Of a stretch of DNA of 64,000 nucleotides, positions 53,861 to 62,595 are shown one piece after another. Where the stretch lies: assembly GCF_007859295.1 (NCBI RefSeq), contig NZ_VOHB01000002.1, forward strand, positions 2,466,043 to 2,530,042. Reading direction: 5' to 3'. Positions within the stretch are counted from its first letter, which is position 1. Every line of letters starts with the position of its first letter. The translations under genes and the position numbers were made by a program. This DNA is from Planococcus sp. CPCC 101016. GTDB taxonomy: Bacteria > Bacillota > Bacilli > Bacillales_A > Planococcaceae. The notes beneath the pieces are model-generated. The model did not search any database, had not been told where the DNA came from, and saw only the letters and a list, made by a program, of their open reading frames with translations.

Positions 53861-54946
53861 ATGAAGAAATTATTATTACTAGCAGTCCTTATATTACCAT
53901 TAGCCGCTTGTGGCGAAACAAGTGAAGAAGCTCAAAGCATTGATGATGATGCAGAAAAGCTTCAAGTTTATACCACGGTATACCCTTTGACTTATTTTAC
54001 TGAACGCATTGCCGGTGATTTAGTCGATGTCCAGTCGATTTATCCTGCCGGTTCCAATGAACACACGTTTGAACCGACCCAACAGGACATGATTAAACTC
54101 GCTGACGCTGACCTGATGTTTACCGTTGGCCTGGGTCTGGAAGGCTTTATTGACAGTGCAAAAAAGACCTTGCAAAATGAAAATGTCGAATTTGTCGCAA
54201 CTGCTGATAACATTTCAGATGAAGAACTGGAAGAAGCTCTTGGACACGTTCATGAAGAAGACGCTCATAGCGAAGAAGCTCACGATGAGGAAGCCCATGG
54301 TGAAGAAGCTCATAGTGATGAAGCCCACGATGAGGAAGCCCATGGCGAAGAAGCTCATAGTGATGAAGCCCACGATGAGGAAGCTCACAGCGAAGATGGA
54401 AGCCACGATGGCCATGATCACGGTTCTACCGATCCGCATGTTTGGATGTCTCCAATGTTGAGTGAAAAGCTGGCCGAGTCGATTAAGGATTCGTTGACGG
54501 CAGCAGATCCGGAAAACGCAGAAACCTATGAAAGCAACTACACAGAACTGGTTGTGGAATTGGAAACATTGGATCGTTCGTTCGAAGCATTATCTGAGCG
54601 TGTCAGCAGAGATACATTCTTTGTTTCTCATGCGGCTTTCAGCTATTTATCAGAGCCATATGGCTTTGAGCAAGTTGCTGTCGCCGGCTTAAACAGCCAG
54701 GACGAGCCTTCACAAAAAGAATTGACTGAAATTGTGGACTTGGCTAAAGAAAAAGATATACAGTACATCGTCTTTGAACAAAACGTTTCCTCTAACCTGA
54801 CAGAAGTTATTCAAAACGAAGTCGGAGCTGAAGCGATTCAGATGCATAATCTTGGTGTTTTGACACAGGAAAATATTAATAATGAAGAAACATATTTCAC
54901 TTTGATGGAAAAAAACCTACAAGTTCTTGAAACAGTTCTGAAATAA
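53861..54946 (+). CDS. zinc ABC transporter substrate-binding lipoprotein (ZnuA/AdcA-like)
   Basis: Cluster A-I solute-binding protein for Zn2+. Lipobox LAAC (C17), then YPLTYFTERIAGDLVDV and the first metal His in GSNEHTFEPT, a His/Glu/Asp-rich loop (about 132-190) built of EEAH/DEAH units, then DPHVWMSP with the second His, and VSHAAFSYLS with the third. ATG at 53861 follows GGAGGTTGAAC. The Zur box upstream confirms zinc control. No permease or ATPase gene is adjacent, so the partner is elsewhere. Confidence 0.94.
   Translation: MKKLLLLAVLILPLAACGETSEEAQSIDDDAEKLQVYTTVYPLTYFTERIAGDLVDVQSIYPAGSNEHTFEPTQQDMIKLADADLMFTVGLGLEGFIDSAKKTLQNENVEFVATADNISDEELEEALGHVHEEDAHSEEAHDEEAHGEEAHSDEAHDEEAHGEEAHSDEAHDEEAHSEDGSHDGHDHGSTDPHVWMSPMLSEKLAESIKDSLTAADPENAETYESNYTELVVELETLDRSFEALSERVSRDTFFVSHAAFSYLSEPYGFEQVAVAGLNSQDEPSQKELTEIVDLAKEKDIQYIVFEQNVSSNLTEVIQNEVGAEAIQMHNLGVLTQENINNEETYFTLMEKNLQVLETVLK
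54284..54373 (+). repeat. 45-base tandem repeat coding the His/Asp/Glu loop
   Basis: Two near-identical 45-base units (GATGAGGAAGCCCATGG..., starting at 54284 and 54329) plus a third partial start at 54374, coding DEEAHGEEAHSDEAH. It lengthens the metal-binding loop and could change copy number by slippage. Confidence 0.85.
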
Positions 54947-54982
54947 AAACAAGCGACTTAACAGGTCTATCCTCTCATTAAT

Positions 54983-55027
54983 AGAAAAAGCACTGCAGCG
55001 AAATTTCAGCTGCAGTGCTTTTTCTAT
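54983..55027. terminator. bidirectional terminator between the zinc lipoprotein and MOSC genes
   Basis: AGAAAAAGCACTGCAGC-GAAATTTCA-GCTGCAGTGCTTTTTCT perfect stem. Confidence 0.92.
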
Positions 55028-55046
55028 CGGTGAAGAAAGAGCTACG

Positions 55047-55715
55047 CTACTTACCGGCTGTCAGTTTGATTAACCGCTTGGTAAGGAATTGCCGCCATTC
55101 GTCCGCTAGCTCTTCGGCTTGGAGCACTTTGACAATTCCATCGATATCTTTTGGGCGGTGGTAATTAACTTCATTGGCATAGAGAACCGACACTTGCTGA
55201 GGATCTTTCGCGACTGTACGGATGGTTGAATCCGCTCTGATCATGCCTTCTTCCAACACGCGGCAAAGATAGCCCGTGTAGCCGGTCTTGACCATTTCTT
55301 TCAGTAAGGGCTTCATCTCTAAGCTTCTGTCGATCACATGACAAGGCACTCTTCCCTGCGTCACCTGGATGACCGCTTCGCCTATTTGAAAGATGTCACC
55401 AATATGAATATCTTGTTCCAGCATGTTAGTGACAGTTAAGTTTTCTCCAAAAGCCGCGCGTGGCAATTCCGTGTCAAAAAAATTGTTCCAGAACTCATAA
55501 TGTTCATATGGATAAATGCACACGGCACGTTCAGGTCCGCCGTGATACTTTGTATCTGCAACCCCGTCTCCTTGGAAACCATCCTTAGTTAAAAATGCTT
55601 CCTGCACCTGTTGTTTTCGAATAGCTGTCTCCATTTCCTTGCCGTTTCCATAAGTCATTTTCTCCGGTAACCCAATAGCAAAGCTCTTTATTATTGCCTT
55701 TTCCAAATTCTTCAC
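55047..55715 (-). CDS. MOSC domain protein (YiiM-like)
   Basis: MOSC beta-barrel found in molybdenum-cofactor sulfurases and YiiM: KYHGGPERAVCIYPYEHY (about 56-73), FGENLTVTNM near 89, and the conserved cysteine in QGRVPCHVIDR (about 124). YiiM-type proteins handle N-hydroxylated substrates with Moco in other bacteria; no Moco genes are nearby. GTG start at 55715 after GGTGGGG. 222 residues. Confidence 0.88.
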   Translation of the reverse strand: MKNLEKAIIKSFAIGLPEKMTYGNGKEMETAIRKQQVQEAFLTKDGFQGDGVADTKYHGGPERAVCIYPYEHYEFWNNFFDTELPRAAFGENLTVTNMLEQDIHIGDIFQIGEAVIQVTQGRVPCHVIDRSLEMKPLLKEMVKTGYTGYLCRVLEEGMIRADSTIRTVAKDPQQVSVLYANEVNYHRPKDIDGIVKVLQAEELADEWRQFLTKRLIKLTAGK

Positions 55716-55781
55716 ATTTCACCCCACCTTTTTATTCACTCCAAGTTAAAATTCTTATTTTCTTTATTGTATAACGGCCAA

Positions 55782-56501
55782 TCAATCTTCTAAGATCTCT
55801 TTTAGGAATTTTTGACGATGGTCTAAAAAATATTTCGTAATCCGGTAATGATCTGTCATTTCATAATCGATCTCCTGAATGGTGCCACCGTCGAAACTCA
55901 AAATTTTCGCCTCGGGATACCCGAGAAGAATGGGTGAATGGGTCGCAATGATGAACTGGCAATTTCCCTCTGCCGTCAAGTCCTTCAAGATTCGGAGAAA
56001 CGTCAATTGCCGCTGAGGAGACAGTGCGGCTTCCGGTTCATCCAGCAAGTAAAGAGCACGGCCGTTAAAGCGGTTTAAAAACAAGGACAAAAACGATTCC
56101 CCATGTGATTGTTCATGTAAAGATCGTCCGCCATAAGCCTGAAAGCCATCTCCATCAACTTCATCGATATGCGTCGCAAAATGATAGAATGATTCAGCCC
56201 GCATAAAAAACCCGTTCGAAACTTTCGGCATCCAGGAAAGTCGTATATGATCTCCCAATGCAGATTCAGCTGCATGCACATCATAAGTGTTGTTACGTCC
56301 GCCTCCAGCCGTATTGAAGCCGCATTTATCTGCTATGGCTTCCAGCAGTGTAGACTTGCCCGAGCCGTTTTCCCCCACGAAAAATGTAATTGCATCAGTT
56401 AGATCCAACTCATCCAAACTGTTGATGGCAGGAACAGTAAATGGATACTTGTCAAAATCCTCAATATTCTCCTTCATCAAACTGATTCGATTCAGGAACA
56501 T
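55782..56501 (-). CDS. small AAA/ABC-type ATPase of unknown role
   Basis: Single nucleotide-binding domain of the RecF/SMC-like "AAA_21/23" type: Walker A GENGSGKST (43-51), a GESFLSLF signature-like stretch near 147, and Walker B LYLLDEPEAALSP near 164, then THSPILLGYPEA. No coiled coil, no transmembrane segment and no nuclease partner nearby. ATG at 56501 follows GGAGGCGAGTCG, giving 240 codons; the frame from 56534 contains that site. Not recognisably a transporter. Function unknown. Confidence 0.85.
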   Translation of the reverse strand: MFLNRISLMKENIEDFDKYPFTVPAINSLDELDLTDAITFFVGENGSGKSTLLEAIADKCGFNTAGGGRNNTYDVHAAESALGDHIRLSWMPKVSNGFFMRAESFYHFATHIDEVDGDGFQAYGGRSLHEQSHGESFLSLFLNRFNGRALYLLDEPEAALSPQRQLTFLRILKDLTAEGNCQFIIATHSPILLGYPEAKILSFDGGTIQEIDYEMTDHYRITKYFLDHRQKFLKEILED

Positions 56502-56706
56502 CGACTCGCCTCCATGGTCACTCGTTATTTTCAAGCTATATTAATCACAGTTTTTCAAACATAAAAAGCTACGCAGTGGAATCAATTTAAATTATAGTTA
56601 TTCATTTCCGTTAATTTTTATTCATTATCTCATACTTTCTCCCTACTGAAAAACAAATACTTCAACTTTGTCTCAATTTATAAGAAAAGCCTGAATCAGA
56701 CTCGAT

Positions 56707-57768
56707 TCAGACCACTTCGTAACCGATTCCCGGTTTGTCGCTTAACCGGATTTGACCATTTTCAACGATTATTTCCGGTTCAACAATATCTTGCTCCCAG
56801 AAATGCCGAGAAGCTGAAAAATCACCCGGATATGAAATTCCCGACAAGGAAGCCAGGGCCAGGTTATGGGCTTTTGAAACACCAAACTCAATCATTCCGC
56901 CTACCCACATGCCGATTGAATGTGCCTGGCACAACTCGACAAGCTTTAAGGTTTCTGTCCATCCGCCGAGCCGGCTCATTTTCAATACGACAATATCTCC
57001 TGCCTCACTATCGATCATCTGCTGTAAATCTTCTATACAGGCGATGCTTTCATCAAGGCAAATTCGGGTAGACATCTCTTTTTTTGCTCTTGCATGCAAC
57101 TTCCATTGACGCTCGCCAAAAGGCTGTTCAATTAACGTGAATCCGACTGTGTCAAACGCTTTTAACCGATCAAAGCCAGAGGCCTCAAAGCTTCCATTAG
57201 CATCAGCAAAAAACTGCAGTTTCGGATAGGCTTGAACAACTGACTGAAGTAGAGACGGTTCTGCCCCCGGTTGAATCTTGATCTTGACGCGCTGATAACC
57301 GTCTTTTGCTGCCGCCTCCACTTGCCCAGCAATTTCCGAAGCATCTGAGGCTACGACGACCCCAGCCGGAATTGACTGCTTTGCTCCTCCTACGAACTCC
57401 CATAATGGTACACCTTGGTGCTTGGCAAACAAATCCCACACAGCCATTTCAATAGCTGCTTTGGCCATTCGATTGCCTTTGACTGCTGCAAACAATTCCC
57501 AGACTTCACGCGGATGCCTGATAGACCTTTGTATAAGCAAGGGTGTCAACACCTGTTCCATGACAAAACGACAACCCGTGATGGTTTCTTCTGTATACCA
57601 TGGCGACTCGAACGCCACACATTCACCGAAGCCGACATGCCCCGTATCACTGGTAACAAAAACCACAATCACTTCACGTTCATCCACCTGCTGCAATACC
57701 GTCTTGAACGATGTCCGCAGCGGCTGCCGGATCGTCTTAAACTCGATATTTTTAATGGTTACAGCCAT
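56707..57768 (-). CDS. menC: o-succinylbenzoate synthase
   Basis: Enolase-superfamily enzyme dehydrating SHCHC to o-succinylbenzoate. Catalytic lysine in RVKIKIQPG (about 158-166), metal ligands D in FFADANG, E in LIEQPF and D in CLDESIA, and the second lysine in VVLKMSRLGG. 353 residues fits the OSBS/N-acylamino-acid racemase branch. It overlaps menE by ten bases at its start. Last gene of the menaquinone operon. Confidence 0.93.
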   Translation of the reverse strand: MAVTIKNIEFKTIRQPLRTSFKTVLQQVDEREVIVVFVTSDTGHVGFGECVAFESPWYTEETITGCRFVMEQVLTPLLIQRSIRHPREVWELFAAVKGNRMAKAAIEMAVWDLFAKHQGVPLWEFVGGAKQSIPAGVVVASDASEIAGQVEAAAKDGYQRVKIKIQPGAEPSLLQSVVQAYPKLQFFADANGSFEASGFDRLKAFDTVGFTLIEQPFGERQWKLHARAKKEMSTRICLDESIACIEDLQQMIDSEAGDIVVLKMSRLGGWTETLKLVELCQAHSIGMWVGGMIEFGVSKAHNLALASLSGISYPGDFSASRHFWEQDIVEPEIIVENGQIRLSDKPGIGYEVV

Positions 57769-59192
57769 TTTCTCAACTCTCTTCTCAACAGCTTGTTTGA
57801 CGCGTTGCGCGGCAACTCCTCAACAAACGATAAGCTTTTCGGCACTTTATAGGAAGCTATCTGTCCACGGCAAAAAGTCAGCAATTCTTCTTCTGAAATC
57901 TCTTTGTTCAGCACCAGGTAAGCTACGGGAACTTCTCCCCATTTTTCATCTGGAGCTCCACAAACGCCCGCTTCACGTACAGCTGGATGGGCCAGCAAGA
58001 CTTTTTCAATTTCAGCCGGATAAACATTTTCACCGCCGGACACGATCAGGTCCGAACGACGATCCACGACGAATAAAAACCCTTCTTCATCTAAGTAGCC
58101 GATGTCTCCTGTATGGAGCCAGCCATCTTCTTGAACCTTACGCTCCGCAAATTTGCCAATATATCCAGGTGTTACTTGGGGGCCATGAATGAGAATTTCC
58201 CCATTTTCTCCAGGTTTTTCAGTTCCATCTATTCTTACTTGATATAGAAACAACGGTTTGCCTGAAGAGCCAATTTTCCGTTCTGCATCTGCTGACTGTA
58301 AAGTCGTGGTCTGCGAGGAAGTTTCCGTCATGCCATACGTCTGCAAGACCGGAATGCCGCTTTTTTCAGCGCGCTTAATATAGCCGACTGGAATCGGACC
58401 GCCCCCTGCGAGAATGGCTTTAAACTGTGGAGACGCCTGCATCGAAGCTTCTTCTACATTTGCCAGAACGCGCTCCAGCATCACACCGACCAGTGACATA
58501 TATGTCACTTTTCCCCTACAGATTTCTTCAGCGCTTTGTTTTGCATCGAACTTCTCGTGTAGCCGCACGCCCATTCCATAAATCAGCGATCTCATGAGAA
58601 TTGAAAAGCCGCTGATATGAAACAGCGGTACTGAACAAAGCCATACGTCTTCAGGCGCAATACCGATATTGAGCGCAGAAGATACAGCGCTTGAGAAATG
58701 GTTTTCCGCCGTTTGCCGAACGCCTTTCGGACTTCCGGTTGTCCCCGATGTATACATAATGGAAATTGTGCGATCTTGCATCCACTGCTTTTGCGGTTCA
58801 AACTCCGCAGGTGCAGCAGCTTCAATTTCACTGAATAATATCACTCCGGATACATCAACTTTATCCTTCAGGAGATCTGCTGCCAAAATATGAGCCACTG
58901 CCGAATCGTCGATTTGATACGCCAGTTCAGCCTGCGCCAGCCGTTCATTCAGCATGACCATTTCGCAGCCTAGATGAAGGCAGCCATACATGACAAAGAT
59001 GGATTCCGGATTGGACTTCGCCAAGATCGCTACGCGTGAATCTTCCTTTATTCCAAGCGCTTTCAGTTTGCCGGCATAGGCAAGCGCCAGCTCGTTTATT
59101 TCTGAAAATGTCCATTGCTGCTCCTGGAATGATAAAGCCATGCGGTCGCCGCTCAAATAACTCCGCTGACTCAACCAGTTCGGATACGTCAT
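57759..59192 (-). CDS. menE: o-succinylbenzoate--CoA ligase
   Basis: Adenylate-forming ligase activating o-succinylbenzoate with CoA. P-loop MYTSGTTGSPKGVRQ (about 147-161), YGMTETSSQ near 284, and GDIGYLDEEGFLFVVDRRSDLIVSGG followed by the C-terminal PRNASNKLLRREL catalytic-lysine region. AGAAAGGATTTTTTAC before the ATG. A terminator-like hairpin separates it from menB. Confidence 0.94.
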   Translation of the reverse strand: MTYPNWLSQRSYLSGDRMALSFQEQQWTFSEINELALAYAGKLKALGIKEDSRVAILAKSNPESIFVMYGCLHLGCEMVMLNERLAQAELAYQIDDSAVAHILAADLLKDKVDVSGVILFSEIEAAAPAEFEPQKQWMQDRTISIMYTSGTTGSPKGVRQTAENHFSSAVSSALNIGIAPEDVWLCSVPLFHISGFSILMRSLIYGMGVRLHEKFDAKQSAEEICRGKVTYMSLVGVMLERVLANVEEASMQASPQFKAILAGGGPIPVGYIKRAEKSGIPVLQTYGMTETSSQTTTLQSADAERKIGSSGKPLFLYQVRIDGTEKPGENGEILIHGPQVTPGYIGKFAERKVQEDGWLHTGDIGYLDEEGFLFVVDRRSDLIVSGGENVYPAEIEKVLLAHPAVREAGVCGAPDEKWGEVPVAYLVLNKEISEEELLTFCRGQIASYKVPKSLSFVEELPRNASNKLLRRELRKWL

Positions 59193-59208
59193 GTAAAAAA
59201 TCCTTTCT

Positions 59209-59243
59209 TCAAAAAAAGCTGCCCCCTGAGAGGACAGCTTTCA
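59209..59243 (-). terminator. terminator-like hairpin between menB and menE
   Basis: Minus strand AAAGCTGTCC-TCTCAG-GGGGCAGCTTTTTTT after the menB stop; likely partial termination inside the operon. Confidence 0.7.
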
Positions 59244-59255
59244 ATTATTCGATGA

Positions 59256-60074
59256 TCAAGGGAAACGCGGGAATTGGCCAAAGTCCGGCTTGCGTTTTTC
59301 TTTGAACGCATCGCGGCCTTCTTTTGCTTCATCCGTTGTGTAATACAATAATGTTGCGTCTCCAGCCATCTGCTGCAATCCAGCAAGGCCGTCCGTATCA
59401 GCGTTCATTGCTGCTTTAACGAAACGAAGTGCAGTCGGGCTCATTTCGAGCATTTCCTGGCACCATTGAACTGTTTCATCTTCCAACTGCTCAAGAGGCA
59501 CTACTGTGTTGACTAGACCCATATCCAAGGCTTCCTGCGCGTCGTATTGACGGCATAGGTACCAAATTTCACGGGCTTTCTTATGTCCGATGATGCGAGC
59601 CAGGTAACCAGAACCATAACCTGCATCAAACGAACCGACCCGTGGGCCTGTTTGGCCGAAACGTGCGTTATCTGCAGCAATCGTCAAGTCACAGACCACA
59701 TGCAGAACGTGTCCGCCTCCGATTGCATAGCCAGCAACCATTGCGACAACCGGTTTTGGAATAACGCGGATCAAACGCTGAAGGTCAAGGACATTCAAGC
59801 GTGGAATTTCATCTTCCCCTACATAGCCGCCATGTCCGCGGACGGATTGGTCTCCACCTGAACAGAAAGCCTTTTCGCCTTCTCCAGTCAAAACGATGAC
59901 GCCTACATCTGAGTTGTCGCGTGCACGGGAAAATGCATCGATCAATTCGTGAACCGTTTTTGGACGGAAAGCGTTGCGCACTTCCGGACGGTTGATGGTG
60001 ATTTTAGCAATGCCGTTAAAAATTTCATACTTGATATCTTCATATGTACGTTCTGTAATCCACTCGCGTGTCAT
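59256..60074 (-). CDS. menB: 1,4-dihydroxy-2-naphthoyl-CoA synthase
   Basis: Crotonase-fold ring-closing enzyme. Sequence [18 protein letters not shown] (about 70-87), [20 protein letters not shown] (about 114-133, oxyanion hole), and [15 protein letters not shown] near 153 are typical of MenB; the C-terminal [13 protein letters not shown] is diagnostic. 272 residues, as in B. subtilis. AAGGAGGAAAATC before the ATG; the four-base overlap with menH suggests coupling. Confidence 0.96.
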   Translation of the reverse strand: MTREWITERTYEDIKYEIFNGIAKITINRPEVRNAFRPKTVHELIDAFSRARDNSDVGVIVLTGEGEKAFCSGGDQSVRGHGGYVGEDEIPRLNVLDLQRLIRVIPKPVVAMVAGYAIGGGHVLHVVCDLTIAADNARFGQTGPRVGSFDAGYGSGYLARIIGHKKAREIWYLCRQYDAQEALDMGLVNTVVPLEQLEDETVQWCQEMLEMSPTALRFVKAAMNADTDGLAGLQQMAGDATLLYYTTDEAKEGRDAFKEKRKPDFGQFPRFP

Positions 60075-60898
60075 GATTTTCCTCCTTGGTAGTTCAAACT
60101 TAAATACTTCCTTACTATTGTAGCAAATTCAGCAGGTTTTTCCACATGTATCGCATGCCCTGCATCGATAGTTTTGTGAACAGCGTTTGGCAGCAGCCCT
60201 GCCATTTCTCCGGCAATCGTTTCAAACTTCCTGTCCAACTGCCCCGTCACCAATAAAACCGGCAACTCTAAGCTCGGCAGTCGCTCCCAATATGAGGTTT
60301 GTGCTCCGGTCCCCATTCCGATAAGGCTGTAAGCGAGGCCTGTCGAATTCTGTGCCAACCGCTCTTCGCGCACAGCCCGCTTCACGGGTTCCGGTAAGGA
60401 TTTCTGGCTGTCGAACAAAGGAATGTTTTCCCATCGATCCACAAAATTTCTTATCCCACCAGCCACGATCCGATTGGCCAATCCTTCGTCGCGTGCACGG
60501 CGCTCCTGCCGCTCCACTTCTCTCCGAAGTCCCGGAGAAGCACTTTCCAGCACAAGTCCCTTAAGCCGCTTTGAAAAACTGCATGCATAAGCAAGAGCCG
60601 TGCGTCCGCCCATCGAATAGCCGATAAGTGTTAAGCGATCCAACTCCAAGCGATCGAACAACTCATCCAGATCTTTCAGCTGACGCTCCATTGTATAAAA
60701 TTCAAGAGCTTCGGGACAATCCGTTTCGCCATGCCCTATCAAATCGATCAAAACAATTTTGTAGTCGTCCCAATTTTTAATAACCGGCTGCCAGGTTTTT
60801 GTGCTGCCTGTAAAACCATGCAGAAAGACAATTGTATCCTCTTTGTCCTTATTGATCATTTCCACATGATAGTGTACTCCACTGACATCCAGTTTCAT
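60071..60898 (-). CDS. menH: 2-succinyl-6-hydroxy-2,4-cyclohexadiene-1-carboxylate synthase
   Basis: Alpha/beta hydrolase eliminating pyruvate from SEPHCHC in menaquinone synthesis. Oxyanion loop [12 protein letters not shown], nucleophile elbow [15 protein letters not shown] and catalytic His in [17 protein letters not shown] at 60898 overlaps the menD stop (ATGA), giving 275 residues; the frame from 60931 lies inside menD. Corresponds to YtxM of B. subtilis. Confidence 0.93.
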   Translation of the reverse strand: MKLDVSGVHYHVEMINKDKEDTIVFLHGFTGSTKTWQPVIKNWDDYKIVLIDLIGHGETDCPEALEFYTMERQLKDLDELFDRLELDRLTLIGYSMGGRTALAYACSFSKRLKGLVLESASPGLRREVERQERRARDEGLANRIVAGGIRNFVDRWENIPLFDSQKSLPEPVKRAVREERLAQNSTGLAYSLIGMGTGAQTSYWERLPSLELPVLLVTGQLDRKFETIAGEMAGLLPNAVHKTIDAGHAIHVEKPAEFATIVRKYLSLNYQGGKS

Positions 60899-62595
60899 CG
60901 ATTTGCCAGCTCCTCGTTGAAGCGGCTCCATAGTTTCCGGTGTGTCGTGACGTTGTTCTGGCGATCTGTAAATACTTCAATAATTTTCACAGCTTTGTTT
61001 TTCGGCTGGTCCAAAGCTTCCGCCAATTGTTCAGCTGTCTCTACTGAAGCATATTCTGCATCGTACATTTTCGCAGCATCGCCAAACGTCAATCCGGTTG
61101 GCGTACCGAACAAGTCTTCAAAATGACGCTCTTCTTGAGATTGAGGGAGATAAGAGAAAATTCCACCGCCGTCATTATTCATAATGACAATCGTCAAATC
61201 AGTCTTCTGCATCTTGGACGCAATCAACCCATTCATGTCATGCAGAAACGACAAATCACCGATAAACAGGTATGCTGGCCGCTGTTTTGCCGCCTGAACG
61301 CCAAAAGCTGTCGATACAACACCGTCAATTCCGTTCGCACCACGATTCGCATATAATTTGACATCCCGTTCTGTCGCTCGGAAAAAAGTATCGACATCAC
61401 GGATTGGCATGCTGCTGCCAACAATCAAATCACAGGCCTGCAGCTTATCGAAAAACAATTTTGCTAGAACGCCTTCATCCAGTTCTTCCTGGCAATGGCG
61501 ATCAACAACTTGCCAATAGATATTCGAAGCAGCAGTCCATTTTTCACGGTATGGATTAGTCGGTTTCATTTCCACAGACAGCTGCCATAAACCGTTTGCA
61601 GAAGCTTGGATATGGTGCGTCACCACCGACTGGGCGTCGCGCAGCATGGGACTTTCATCAAAGACAATGTAATATTCTGGTTTTGCTGCAGCAAGGAACA
61701 AGGTCAAAGGTTTTGAAACCGGCTGCGGTCCAATCCGAATAACCACTTCAGGAAGCGCCTGTTCTTTAAACGCCTCATTTTTCAATAAAGCATCATAAGA
61801 ATCGATGATCAAATGCTTTACGGCAGCAGGAACATTGCCCCGCAAATTCGACAGCGGATCCGCAATAACCGGCCAATCAAGCTGCTGAATAAACTCCCAG
61901 AATTTTGCCGGCATCGGTGCAGTCATTTCTCCTACAATTAATAATCCCTTTTCTTTCATTATCTGCTTCTGCAAAAATTCCCTGCTGGCGGTTGATAAAG
62001 ACATTTCTCCACCAAAATGAGCAATTTCCCCAAGACTTTCATAGGCCTGGTCAAAATCGATGCGCAGCGGCTCACGAAACGGCACATTGATGTGCACAGG
62101 TCCTTTTGGTTCACTGCTGGCATTGCGCACAGAACGATGCAAATGGCGTGATAGAAAAGCCAGTTGGTTTTCCGTTTCCGGCATCGGCAAATCCGTTGCC
62201 CATTTGACATGTGATCCAAACAAATTGACTTGGTTGATCGCTTGTGGTGCCCCTACTTCCCTCAGTTCATGCGGCCGGTCTGCCGTTACAACAATCAGGG
62301 GCACCCGCGCGTAATATGCCTCAACGATCGCTGGAAAATAATTGGCTGCTGCAGTTCCCGATGTACATAATAGCATCACCGGTCTGTCGGAAGCCTTTGC
62401 CATACCGAGCGCAAAATAAGCCGCTGAACGTTCATCAATCTGCCGGTACACAGTCAAGCCTTGCTGTTTCATGCAGGCATAGGCTAATGGCGTAGAACGG
62501 GATCCAGGACTGATGACAACATCGGTCACACCCAGTTCGACTAGCGAGTGGGTAAATGCGGATACATACTCTGTTAATGCTTTACGACTCGTCAC
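60895..62595 (-). CDS. menD: SEPHCHC synthase (thiamine diphosphate-dependent)
   Basis: First committed step, joining isochorismate and 2-oxoglutarate. N-terminal VISPGSRSTPLAYA (about 27-40) and C-terminal thiamine-diphosphate/metal motif GDLSFLHDMNGL...NNDGGGIFS. GTG start at 62595 seven bases after GGAGG; it begins 14 bases inside the end of menF. 566 residues, slightly shorter than B. subtilis MenD. Confidence 0.95.
   Translation of the reverse strand: MTSRKALTEYVSAFTHSLVELGVTDVVISPGSRSTPLAYACMKQQGLTVYRQIDERSAAYFALGMAKASDRPVMLLCTSGTAAANYFPAIVEAYYARVPLIVVTADRPHELREVGAPQAINQVNLFGSHVKWATDLPMPETENQLAFLSRHLHRSVRNASSEPKGPVHINVPFREPLRIDFDQAYESLGEIAHFGGEMSLSTASREFLQKQIMKEKGLLIVGEMTAPMPAKFWEFIQQLDWPVIADPLSNLRGNVPAAVKHLIIDSYDALLKNEAFKEQALPEVVIRIGPQPVSKPLTLFLAAAKPEYYIVFDESPMLRDAQSVVTHHIQASANGLWQLSVEMKPTNPYREKWTAASNIYWQVVDRHCQEELDEGVLAKLFFDKLQACDLIVGSSMPIRDVDTFFRATERDVKLYANRGANGIDGVVSTAFGVQAAKQRPAYLFIGDLSFLHDMNGLIASKMQKTDLTIVIMNNDGGGIFSYLPQSQEERHFEDLFGTPTGLTFGDAAKMYDAEYASVETAEQLAEALDQPKNKAVKIIEVFTDRQNNVTTHRKLWSRFNEELANR

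Noticed and set aside
54232-54440. His-rich segment as a separate metallochaperone gene
   Set aside because: It is in frame within the zinc-binding lipoprotein, flanked by its two fold halves; the frames overlapping it are artefacts of the repeat.
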